Assembly: GCA_964390645.1 (NCBI GenBank) | Contig: CAYMLL010000419.1 | Coordinates: 1 to 5,496, forward strand | Origin: CAYMLL01 sp964390645 | GTDB lineage: Bacteria; Planctomycetota; UBA8108 | Reading direction: 5' to 3' | DNA length: 5,496 bases | Shown here: positions 1 through 5,496 of the stretch, piece by piece | How positions within the stretch are numbered: the stretch's first letter is position 1 | Layout of the letters: every line of letters begins with the position of its first letter | Translations under genes and position numbers: made by a program | Notes under the pieces: generated by a model | The model's input: only the letters and a program-made list of their open reading frames with translations | What the model was told of the DNA's origin: nothing | The model's database searches: none

Positions 1-626
1 GTCTTGTCGTAGGCCCCGTCAGCCGTGAACCCCTCGACCTGGTCGCTGAACTGACCTGGCAGCTCCCCCACAACGCCGGCATCATCGGCTCGACTCCCGG
101 TCAAGTGATGCGCGACGATGAAACCGTACTCGTCGACGCCTGTATGCAGTTTCCGCCAATCTCGCGTGCCTTTCGTCCCATGCTTCGCCGCGGCCCACGG
201 GCCTTCACCAACGATCTGGAGGCCCGTGCTGTCGACGATCAGGTGGATCGGTCCACCGGGCCGGGCCGGCTTCGCCAGGACGTCGAGCGACCGAGCTCGT
301 CGCGACAGCGTGCTGTGATCCGGAACCGGCAGGTGATCGAAGCCCAGGATATTGAGCAGCGATCCTACGAAGCCTTCGGTCTGTCGGAGCCCGAGCCGGA
401 ACACGGTTCGCAGTGTCAGCGACGTGTTGATCGCGAGGTCCGAATACAGCCGTTGTCCGCCTCGCGCTCCGGCTGATCTCGCGATCCAGTTCGCGGTCGC
501 TTCGTCGCTGAACCAGATCGTCACATCTCCTCGCGAACGTAGCCCTTGCTCGTACTGACGCCAGTTCCTGACGCGGTACTCGGTCTTGTATCGCGGGTGG
601 ACCAGACTCGACTTCACAGCGGGCAT
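1..626 (-). CDS. IS5-family (IS903-like) transposase, N-terminal 208 residues, cut by window edge
   Basis: DDE transposase that would cut and insert its own IS element. The 208 complete codons visible run from the ATG at 626-624 down to position 3. The start is firm: an in-frame TGA lies 15 bases upstream, and AGGAG sits 8 bases before the ATG. The N-terminal part has YRVRNWRQYEQGLRSRGD (about 17-34) and TIWFSDEA, followed by YSDLAI (61-66), TLRTVFRLGLRQTEGF (71-86), VPDHSTLSRRA (101-111), LIVDSTGL (129-136), GEGPW, WRKLH (157-161) and TADGAYD (201-207). These match the IS903-type transposase in order and spacing. D132 and D203 are the likely first two catalytic acids; their 71-residue separation is close to the 72 I recall for IS903. 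The third acidic residue lies beyond the window, so intactness cannot be judged. The visible part has no frameshift or stop. Confidence 0.93.
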   Translation of the reverse strand, partial: MPAVKSSLVHPRYKTEYRVRNWRQYEQGLRSRGDVTIWFSDEATANWIARSAGARGGQRLYSDLAINTSLTLRTVFRLGLRQTEGFVGSLLNILGFDHLPVPDHSTLSRRARSLDVLAKPARPGGPIHLIVDSTGLQIVGEGPWAAAKHGTKGTRDWRKLHTGVDEYGFIVAHHLTGSRADDAGVVGELPGQFSDQVEGFTADGAYDK

Positions 627-641
627 GCACTCAGCTCCTCA

Positions 642-660
642 CGGGCGGATCGCAAAGCCC
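642..660 (-). repeat. Putative terminal inverted repeat of the IS element (one copy)
   Basis: On the minus strand this reads GGGCTTTGCGATCCGCCCG. Its first bases share the GGCTTTG tip of IS903-type ends, and it lies at the expected short distance upstream of the transposase start. Only one copy is in the window, so the inner limit of the repeat and the exact tip (659 or 660) are estimates. Confidence 0.6.
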
Positions 661-765
661 GAATGATACTGCACTTCGGTCCGGAGAGAATCATGCACCA
701 ACGCCACTCCCGATAGCGGTGATCAGCAAATCAGACGATTCCGTTAGGATTGGGCAACTTGAGCT
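661..765. other. Gap between IS end and sigma factor gene; possible 7-codon upstream reading frame
   Basis: This 105-base stretch should contain the promoter of the sigma/FecR genes unless transcription enters through the IS. I see no convincing -35/-10 pair and no clear ECF-type bipartite promoter. A very short plus-strand frame at 693-716 (MHQRHSR, then TAG) has a good GGAGAG ribosome site a few bases upstream. It could be a leader peptide, or chance. TGAT at 720-723 and ATCA at 730-733 form only a weak 4-base hairpin. Confidence 0.35.
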
Positions 766-1317
766 ATGAACTATCGTATGACGGATCGAAACCACGAACT
801 CTCCAGTCACGAGGATTTGGCAGTCGAGATCGCAGCCATTCAGCCGCGACTCTACGGATTCATCCTGAGGCGCCTGGCAGATCGCGAGCAGACCTTGGAC
901 GTGCTGCAGCGCACGAATCTCGTCATTTGCCAGAAAGCGAACGATTTTGAGCGCGGTTCCAGCTTCGTCGCGTGGGCTTTCACCATCGCGAAGTTTCAGG
1001 TCATGGCGTGGCGAAAGTCCGAAGATTCGGGGCGGCTCGTCTTCACCGACAAAGTTCTCGAGGTCCTCGACCGCGCGACCGTCGAGGAAGCGGCCTCGGT
1101 AGACGATCGGATCCCAGTGCTCAAGCAGTGCCTGGCGCGACTGCGCGCTCGAGACCGCGAGCTTGTTCAGAGTCGATATCGCGACGGCGAGCCATTGGCA
1201 CGCATCGCCGAGAGTCTCGCTAAATCCGTCGACGCCATAGGAATGCGATTGACGCGCATACGACGGCAACTGGCGAAGTGCGTGCGAGCTGGGCTAAGTG
1301 AAGAGGCGCAGACATGA
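766..1317 (+). CDS. ECF RNA polymerase sigma factor, Rhodopirellula/Verrucomicrobium type
   Basis: A 183-residue group 4 (ECF) sigma factor, which would direct RNA polymerase to a small set of promoters. Region 2 covers about residues 25-92. It includes the helix LYGFILRRLADREQTLDVLQ and then TNLVICQKANDFERGSSF and FVAWAFTIAKFQVMAWRK, the DNA-melting and -10 recognition part, typical of planctomycete ECF factors. Region 4 covers about 115-173, with LARLRARDRELVQSRYRDG and a helix-turn-helix at about 143-170 for -35 recognition. Length is normal for the family. The ATG at 766 is the earliest possible start, because TGA at 760-762 is in frame; a second ATG at 778 is an alternative. Neither has a good ribosome site: AGGA at 746-749 is too far from the first. 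Residue 49 is Arg, where relatives usually have Glu in the 'LQETN' stretch. The stop overlaps the next start by four bases. No C-terminal extension is present. Confidence 0.9.
   Translation: MNYRMTDRNHELSSHEDLAVEIAAIQPRLYGFILRRLADREQTLDVLQRTNLVICQKANDFERGSSFVAWAFTIAKFQVMAWRKSEDSGRLVFTDKVLEVLDRATVEEAASVDDRIPVLKQCLARLRARDRELVQSRYRDGEPLARIAESLAKSVDAIGMRLTRIRRQLAKCVRAGLSEEAQT
1301..1317 (+). promoter_or_regulatory. Ribosome binding site and ATGA overlap coupling sigma factor and FecR protein
   Basis: AAGAGG at 1301-1306 lies inside the last codons of the sigma gene, 7 bases before the ATG at 1314. That ATG shares its last two bases with the sigma stop TGA (1315-1317). This arrangement usually means one mRNA and linked translation of the two proteins, which suits a sigma factor and its membrane regulator. 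Confidence 0.75.
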
Positions 1318-2678
1318 ACCCTGATCCACGTGAAGAGCTCGAACTGCTGGTGACCCATCTGATTGATGGACAGCTGTCTGAATCGCAAGCGAAACGTCTC
1401 AGCGCGCTGCTTTCGGAGTCCGACGAAGCGGTACGGCGCTATCACGAGTTGCTCGACAACCAGGAGGCGCTGTGTGCGATCTACCCGGGCGATGTCTACG
1501 AGTCCTCTCTTCACTCGGAGGAGAATGCCAAAGCGTTCACTCAAGGCGCCGGCGCCAGAGACTCGTTGTCAACCCAGGCCAACGCCAGATGGGATCGACG
1601 CACCGGGCTGCTGGCGGTTGCCGCGTCGCTGATCGTCCTGCTGTATGCGGGGCTGTATCTCCAGTGGGGTGAGCCCGACCGTACGGTGGCGACGATCGTC
1701 GGAATAGACGGCTCGCTGATCTGGACGGGCGACGGCGGCCGCGTTGTTCATGACCTGCGTCTGGGCCAGGCACTACCGGGTGGGACCATCGAAGGCGTTG
1801 CGCCTAGTTCCTGGGTCGAGCTGCAGTTCGAGGATGGTTCCACCGTGGGTGTTCTGGGCAACTCGACGCTCACGTTCTCGAATCTCGGCCAGAAGAAGCT
1901 GCATCTGAAAGACGGCAAGCTCGCGTGCGACGTCCGGCCGCAACCTGCCGGCAAGCCGTTGCTCGTACATACCCGATCCGCTCTGCTCGAGGTACTGGGC
2001 ACGCGGTTCGAGGTCGATGTAGGACTGTCCACGACCGTTCTGGACGTCAGCGAGGGTGTCGTGCGACTGAAGCGCCTGAGCGATGGCGACACCGTGGACG
2101 TGCCGGCACGCCACCGCGCTATCGCAGACGCTGATCAAGATGTAACGGCTGTGCTCGTTCCCAATTCGGTGAGTCGATGGCAAAGCCACCTGCATCTCGG
2201 GCCGGACTACGCCCAGGGGAAATGGACTCCCCTTACCGGAGAAAGAGACGCGACCTTGCGAGCCATTCCCTACGTCACTCGGAAAGGAAAGACCATCTAC
2301 ACCGTGGCGTTCGGCGTCTCCCGTGGTGGCAAGCATCCCGTCATGCTCCAGCCTGGCTCTCGCCTCCGGGTCCGTGGGCGCTTGGCGTCAACCGCGGACG
2401 TGTACTTCGGCGTGACGGTCCGCAGGCCCAGCGGAGGCTTCGCTGGACGGTTTCAGACGATTCGACCGGCCACCGCATTTCGGGGCGGAGAAGACTTCGA
2501 GTTGACCCTCGAGCTTCGCGAGTTCCAGCTCGATGTGTCACTCGAGGAAATGAAGGACAAGCTACCGAGTACGCCCTTCCACTTCGTCGTCGCTAACTTC
2601 TGGTGTCATTCACTCGACGAGCCAGCTGGGCTGGAGCTCTCGCTCGTCGAGCTGATTCCGCCAGCTGCGGACGAGTGA
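1314..2678 (+). CDS. FecR-domain single-pass membrane protein, likely regulator of the adjacent ECF sigma factor
   Basis: A 454-residue protein. Residues 8-55 (LVTHLIDGQLS..., RRYHELLDNQEAL) match the short helical N-terminus of planctomycete anti-sigma-like FecR proteins. The zinc-binding HxxxCxxC of classical zinc-type anti-sigma factors is absent. One membrane span lies at about 98-118 (GLLAVAASLIVLLYAGLYLQW), predicting the N-terminus in the cytoplasm and the rest outside. The FecR domain covers about 124-270: LRLGQALPGGTIEG, VELQFEDGSTVGVLGNSTLTF, LLEVLGTRFEVDV and LDVSEGVVRLKR. The remaining 180 residues, beginning at about 285, are beta-rich and unassigned. They alternate hydrophobic strands with Gly/Ser turns and contain FHFVVANFWCHSLDEP near the end, suggesting a jelly-roll or carbohydrate-binding-like sandwich; this is inferred from pattern only. 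The gene overlaps the sigma gene by ATGA and has its own ribosome site. The likely role is to hold or activate the sigma factor in response to an external cue. Direct proof is lacking, and relatives with similar layout may have other jobs. Confidence 0.85.
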   Translation: MNPDPREELELLVTHLIDGQLSESQAKRLSALLSESDEAVRRYHELLDNQEALCAIYPGDVYESSLHSEENAKAFTQGAGARDSLSTQANARWDRRTGLLAVAASLIVLLYAGLYLQWGEPDRTVATIVGIDGSLIWTGDGGRVVHDLRLGQALPGGTIEGVAPSSWVELQFEDGSTVGVLGNSTLTFSNLGQKKLHLKDGKLACDVRPQPAGKPLLVHTRSALLEVLGTRFEVDVGLSTTVLDVSEGVVRLKRLSDGDTVDVPARHRAIADADQDVTAVLVPNSVSRWQSHLHLGPDYAQGKWTPLTGERDATLRAIPYVTRKGKTIYTVAFGVSRGGKHPVMLQPGSRLRVRGRLASTADVYFGVTVRRPSGGFAGRFQTIRPATAFRGGEDFELTLELREFQLDVSLEEMKDKLPSTPFHFVVANFWCHSLDEPAGLELSLVELIPPAADE

Positions 2679-2754
2679 CGAGTGAGGACGCGTAGTCGCC
2701 GCCGGAGCCAAGCCGCCATTTGAATCCAATCGACAAGCCGAGAACGATCGAGTC

Positions 2755-2856
2755 ATGAATCGCCTCGTGCCCGCATTGACGTTGTCCGTTTCGCTGATTT
2801 CCCTCACAGGCGTGGCCTACATCCTCGTGAGCGATCAGGGGGCGCGCGACAATTGA
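2755..2856 (+). CDS. Possible small single-span membrane peptide (33 residues)
   Basis: A short frame begins MNRLVPALTLSVSLISLTG, continues VAYILVSDQ, and ends ARDN before TGA. It has a positively charged start, one hydrophobic stretch of about 21 residues (4-25) and a short polar tail, as expected of a small inner-membrane peptide or an uncleaved signal anchor. It lies 76 bases after the FecR gene and 38 bases before the propeller gene, on the same strand. The frame is open upstream to a TGA at 2683-2685, but I see no in-frame start there other than this ATG. The ribosome site is poor (only GAGA at 2740-2743 or GAG at 2750-2752). I do not recognise the peptide. It could be chance, as GC-rich DNA often gives short hydrophobic frames. 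Confidence 0.4.
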   Translation: MNRLVPALTLSVSLISLTGVAYILVSDQGARDN

Positions 2857-2894
2857 GACCACGAAGGACTTTCCCCGTCGCTCGAGATATCACC

Positions 2895-2960
2895 ATGAGA
2901 ATCTACCCCACCCTTCTTGTCCTTGCCGCTTCCATGCTGGTAGCCATGCCCAGCCACGCC
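2895..2960 (+). other. Predicted Sec signal peptide of the large propeller protein
   Basis: Residues 1-22 have Arg at position 2, a hydrophobic core (TLLVLAASMLVAM) and a small-residue cleavage site S-H-A before Gln23. There is no lipobox cysteine and no twin arginine, so a soluble Sec-exported protein is expected. Confidence 0.85.
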
Positions 2961-5496
2961 CAATCGGTTGCCGACAACTGGCACCAGTGGCGCGGCCCCG
3001 AAAACAACGGCGTCTCCCGCACGGCGAAGCCTCCTGTGGAGTGGAGCGAGCAGAAGAACGTCGGATGGAAAGTGACGATTCCGGGACACGGCACGTCGAG
3101 CCCGATCGTGTGGGGTAATCGAGTGTTCGTGACCACCGCGGTGAACACCGGGCAGGTGGATCCGTCACTGCCGAAGCCAGAGGATCAGCCGCAGCGAGTG
3201 TTCGGAATCAAGTATCCCAACACCAGCTATCAGATGATCGTTCTCGGCTTGGATCGCAAGACGGGAAAGACGCTCTGGCGGGACGTGGCAAAGACGCTCG
3301 TCCCACACGAGGGGCATCACAGGGACGCGAGCTTCGCCTCGGCCTCGCCCTTCTGCGATGGCGAGCGAGTTTATTTCTGGTTCGGATCGGGCGGAATGTT
3401 CGCCTACAGCCTCGAAGGGAAGAAGCTGTGGGAACGGGATCTCGGTAAGGCGAAGGTCGGCGCGAGCCTGGGCGAAGGTAGCTCGCCGGTGGTGCACGAC
3501 GGGAAGATCGTCATCGTTCGCGACCACGCAAGGCAATCGACCATCGAGGTGTTGGACGCCAAGACCGGGAAGCCCCTTTGGAAGAAGAACCGGGACGAGG
3601 GCAACGCCTGGGCGACACCGGCCATCGCGGAACACGACGGGGTGACGCAAGTGATCACCACCGCCTCGAGGAAGGTTCGCAGCTACGACCTCAGCACAGG
3701 CGAGATCATCTGGGAGGCGAAAGGGCTGACCGGTAACTGCATCCCGTGCCCGATCGTCGACGGTGATGTCGTCTATTGCATGAGCGGATACGAGGGTTAC
3801 TCCCTTCTCGCCATTCCGATCACGGGAAAAGGGGACGTCACCGACTCCATTGTCTGGAAAGCCACGCGGGGCACACCGTATGTGCCGTCGCCGATCCTCT
3901 ACGACGGGCTCCTCTACTTCACCCAGTCCAACCAGAACATTCTCACCTGTCTCGACGTCAAGGACGGCAGCCAGATCATCGAACGGAGTCGATTGCCCAA
4001 GCTCAGCGGACTCTACGCGTCCCCCGTCGGCGCCGCGGGCCGAGTCTATCTACCTGATCGAAAGGGAAACGTTCTCGTCTTGAAGCGGGGACGGGAGATG
4101 AAGGTCCTCGCGACCAACCGACTGGGCGACCGCTTCCACGCCTCGCCAGCACTCGCGGGAAAGCAGCTGTTTCTCAGGGGGCTGCGATTTCTCTACTGTC
4201 TCGAAGAGGGCGGAACAGGCGGCGGAAAGAACGTGGCATCCGTTTCCAGAGAATCGAAATCGACTCGCAAGCTGCTCGAGCAGATCGGGAAACGCGAGAT
4301 GCCCAAAGACTATCCGGGGGGCAAAGGACATCAGCCATTCGTCGACAACTGGTTCGCGAAGGCGCCGCCGAAGAAGGCAGCAGAAGTCGTCCGGCTCTGG
4401 AAAGAACAGCAGCGGCTCTTCCCCGACATGAAGAACCGAGGCGCATCGTTCATTCGAATCCTCGACTACGTGCGATCGAGTGGAAAGCCCGCTGCCGCTG
4501 GCACCTCCAAGACGAAGAGCAACCCTCACATCAAGAAGCACGGGAAAGCCGAGATTCGTCGCGAGCCGGGTAAGGTGTCTGGCAAGACAGGCTCTGTCTC
4601 CGGTCGTGTGAGAAACTCATCCGGGAAAGCGATGGGGGGCGTGATGGTCTCGGCATTCGACGTGGATCGACGTCAGAGCATCTCCGTTTTCTCCCAACCT
4701 GACGGGAGCTTCCGAATCGACCGCCTGCACGACGCCACTTTCAAGATCCGCGCCCGGCTGCCCGGTCAGCGCGACCTGTGGATCGAAGACGTGACGCTCG
4801 ACGATGACGCGATGGCTCTCAACCTGACCCCGGCCACCGGTGAAGAGCTGGAGGAACAGCGCCCCGCCAATAGCGCCTTCGCCCAGCTGAAGTTCGATAG
4901 CCCACGCGACAGGCTGAACTTCAAGATGATGTGCTCCTACTGCCACCAGATCGGCACGGCAGGCTTCCGATCGCCGGAGCAGCCAGTCGATTGGGAAACG
5001 ATGATCAAGCGAATGGATGGGTTCGGAGGTCTCTACCCTCATACCAAGAACACGATCGTTCAGCGCATCATCGACACCTACAAAGACGATGCCGTCCACG
5101 ACTGGCCCGAGTATGTCCCACCGCCGGCACCGACCGGAATGGTGACGAAAGCGAAGATCACCGCATGGGAGATGGGACGCCCTTTCGAGGGCTCATTCCA
5201 CGATCTCGAAGTGGGTGGCGACGGTCTCGCCTACGTCGTTCACATTGGAAAGCAGTACACCGCAACACTCGACCCGAAAACAGGAGAGCGGATCTACTAT
5301 CGCCTGCCACGCGGTTCGCACGGCCCGCACTCCATCGAACCGGATAATGACGGTGACATGTGGCTTACGCTCTGCGTCTCGGGCGAGATGGCAAAGCTCG
5401 ATCTCGAGACCAAGGAGTACACGATCCTCTCCAGCGCAGAGCCACCGGCGAAGCGCGGATCGTGGCCGCACACCTTGCGGATCGATCCGAAAGATC
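2895..5496 (+). CDS. Large exported multi-domain protein: PQQ-like propeller, carboxypeptidase-regulatory-like domain, CXXCH haem motif, Vgb-like propeller (C-terminus outside window)
   Basis: 867 codons run without a stop to the window edge, checked codon by codon. A signal peptide (1-22, cleavage after SHA) exports the protein. Residues 29-437 form a PQQ/BamB-like beta-propeller: it opens QWRGPENNGVS, and blade-end motifs recur as LDRKTGKTLW (119-128), LEGKKLW (173-179), LDAKTGKPLW (220-229), YDLSTGEIIW (264-273) and IVW (319-321), with weaker ones near 354 and 396. Residues 438-565 are unrecognised: a helical part with FVDNWF (482-487) and LFPDMKNRGASFIRILDYV (508-526), then a Lys-rich linker. 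Residues 566-650 resemble a carboxypeptidase regulatory-like beta-sandwich (SGRVRNSSGKAMGGVMVSAF, QPDGSFRIDRL). CSYCH (680-684) is a c-type haem motif. From about 755, blades of a Vgb/NHL-type propeller start (HDLEVGGDG at 769; GPHSIEPDNDGDMWLT; SWPHTLRIDPKD at the edge). No PQQ-dehydrogenase active site is evident, so the first propeller may be structural or bind a partner. A role in electron transfer or polymer handling outside the cytoplasm is inferred; the substrate is unknown. The start has only a weak ribosome site, but the signal peptide supports it. Confidence 0.88.
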   Translation, partial: MRIYPTLLVLAASMLVAMPSHAQSVADNWHQWRGPENNGVSRTAKPPVEWSEQKNVGWKVTIPGHGTSSPIVWGNRVFVTTAVNTGQVDPSLPKPEDQPQRVFGIKYPNTSYQMIVLGLDRKTGKTLWRDVAKTLVPHEGHHRDASFASASPFCDGERVYFWFGSGGMFAYSLEGKKLWERDLGKAKVGASLGEGSSPVVHDGKIVIVRDHARQSTIEVLDAKTGKPLWKKNRDEGNAWATPAIAEHDGVTQVITTASRKVRSYDLSTGEIIWEAKGLTGNCIPCPIVDGDVVYCMSGYEGYSLLAIPITGKGDVTDSIVWKATRGTPYVPSPILYDGLLYFTQSNQNILTCLDVKDGSQIIERSRLPKLSGLYASPVGAAGRVYLPDRKGNVLVLKRGREMKVLATNRLGDRFHASPALAGKQLFLRGLRFLYCLEEGGTGGGKNVASVSRESKSTRKLLEQIGKREMPKDYPGGKGHQPFVDNWFAKAPPKKAAEVVRLWKEQQRLFPDMKNRGASFIRILDYVRSSGKPAAAGTSKTKSNPHIKKHGKAEIRREPGKVSGKTGSVSGRVRNSSGKAMGGVMVSAFDVDRRQSISVFSQPDGSFRIDRLHDATFKIRARLPGQRDLWIEDVTLDDDAMALNLTPATGEELEEQRPANSAFAQLKFDSPRDRLNFKMMCSYCHQIGTAGFRSPEQPVDWETMIKRMDGFGGLYPHTKNTIVQRIIDTYKDDAVHDWPEYVPPPAPTGMVTKAKITAWEMGRPFEGSFHDLEVGGDGLAYVVHIGKQYTATLDPKTGERIYYRLPRGSHGPHSIEPDNDGDMWLTLCVSGEMAKLDLETKEYTILSSAEPPAKRGSWPHTLRIDPKD
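4932..4946 (+). other. c-type haem attachment motif CXXCH (CSYCH)
   Basis: Residues 680-684 of the large protein read C-S-Y-C-H. This is the only CXXCH in the visible protein; CIPC at 282-285 in the first propeller lacks the histidine. In the exported setting, covalent haem attachment is plausible. Downstream WETMIKRM supplies methionines that could serve as the second axial ligand, as in small cytochrome c domains fused to Vgb-like propellers. The surrounding domain is short, about 70-90 residues. Confidence 0.7.

Larger units (their letters stand above)
1..660 (-). mobile_element. Partial IS5-family insertion sequence (IS903-like group), transposase-proximal end
   Basis: The element covers the transposase gene plus a short leader of about 34 bases between the start codon and the terminal repeat. 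Read on the minus strand, the leader begins GGGCTTTGCGATCCGCC. IS903-type ends start with GGCTTTG, so the tip is placed at 659 or 660. The other end and the catalytic C-terminus lie outside the window, so neither total length nor target-site duplication can be seen. IS903 relatives usually duplicate 9 bases of target, which would here be the bases just right of the tip. Confidence 0.8.

Noticed and set aside
205..630. 141-residue minus-strand frame starting at a GTG inside the IS
   Set aside because: Wrong frame; the ATG at 626 gives the transposase with conserved motifs.
663..668. TATCAT on the minus strand just outside the IS, as a -10 for the transposase
   Set aside because: No acceptable -35 hexamer at 16-18 bases spacing, and the promoter would lie in flanking DNA.
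691..1269. 192-residue open frame on the minus strand opposite the sigma gene
   Set aside because: It lies entirely antisense to a well-supported sigma factor, shows no recognisable domain, and is explained by GC-rich codon use on the plus strand.
1773..2336. 187-residue open frame on the minus strand opposite the FecR gene
   Set aside because: No domain or ribosome site; antisense to clear FecR-domain coding sequence.
2670..2683. Tandem 7-base repeat GACGAGT spanning the FecR stop codon
   Set aside because: Only two copies, short, no symmetry and no link to a known site; likely chance or replication slippage.
2679..2754. Terminator after the FecR gene
   Set aside because: No strong hairpin followed by a T-run was found, so read-through to the downstream gene remains possible.
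3738..3749. CIPC (residues 282-285) as a redox or haem site
   Set aside because: It lacks the histidine of CXXCH and sits within a propeller blade loop; no thioredoxin-like context.
2895..4205. True PQQ-dependent dehydrogenase
   Set aside because: The propeller has PQQ-type repeats but is shorter than quinoprotein dehydrogenases, and I see no vicinal Cys-Cys pair or catalytic Asp context.
3165..5099. Several minus-strand frames of 160 or so residues opposite the propeller gene (3165-3650, 4050-4541, 4617-5099)
   Set aside because: All are antisense to one continuous plus-strand frame with recognisable domains; their compositions look like reverse-strand shadows.

Overview
The window looks like chromosomal DNA of a Planctomycetota bacterium, or a close relative such as Verrucomicrobiota. 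This is inferred from gene content, not from a marker gene. It carries a sigma factor of the Rhodopirellula/Verrucomicrobium ECF type, a FecR-domain membrane protein whose start overlaps the sigma stop, and a very large secreted beta-propeller protein opening with the 'QWRGP..NG.S' signature common in planctomycete PQQ-like proteins. The DNA is GC-rich, and all genes prefer G or C at third codon positions.

Layout. Positions 1 to about 660 hold the 5' part of an IS5-family (IS903-like) insertion sequence on the minus strand. Its transposase reads out of the left edge of the window, and its inner terminal repeat lies near 642-660. A 105-base gap follows, with no convincing promoter. On the plus strand come the ECF sigma factor (766-1317) and the FecR-domain protein (1314-2678), joined by a 4-base ATGA overlap. 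A 216-base interval follows, containing a possible 33-residue single-membrane-span peptide (2755-2856). From 2895 to the right edge runs one uninterrupted reading frame of 867 codons with no stop. It encodes a signal peptide, a PQQ/BamB-like beta-propeller, an unrecognised helical and Lys-rich stretch, a carboxypeptidase-regulatory-like beta-sandwich, a CXXCH haem motif and the start of a Vgb/NHL-like second propeller.

How the genes may work together (inference). The sigma and FecR proteins look like a sigma/membrane-regulator pair. The N-terminus of the FecR protein would sit in the cytoplasm with the sigma factor, and its FecR and C-terminal beta-rich domains would lie outside the membrane. 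The large exported protein is downstream on the same strand and could be an operon member or a target of the sigma factor. Its substrate cannot be read from the sequence.

The most notable points are the multi-domain architecture of the large protein, the small membrane peptide between the regulatory pair and that gene, and an insertion sequence ending about 106 bases upstream of the sigma start. No RNA gene, CRISPR array or clear terminator was seen.
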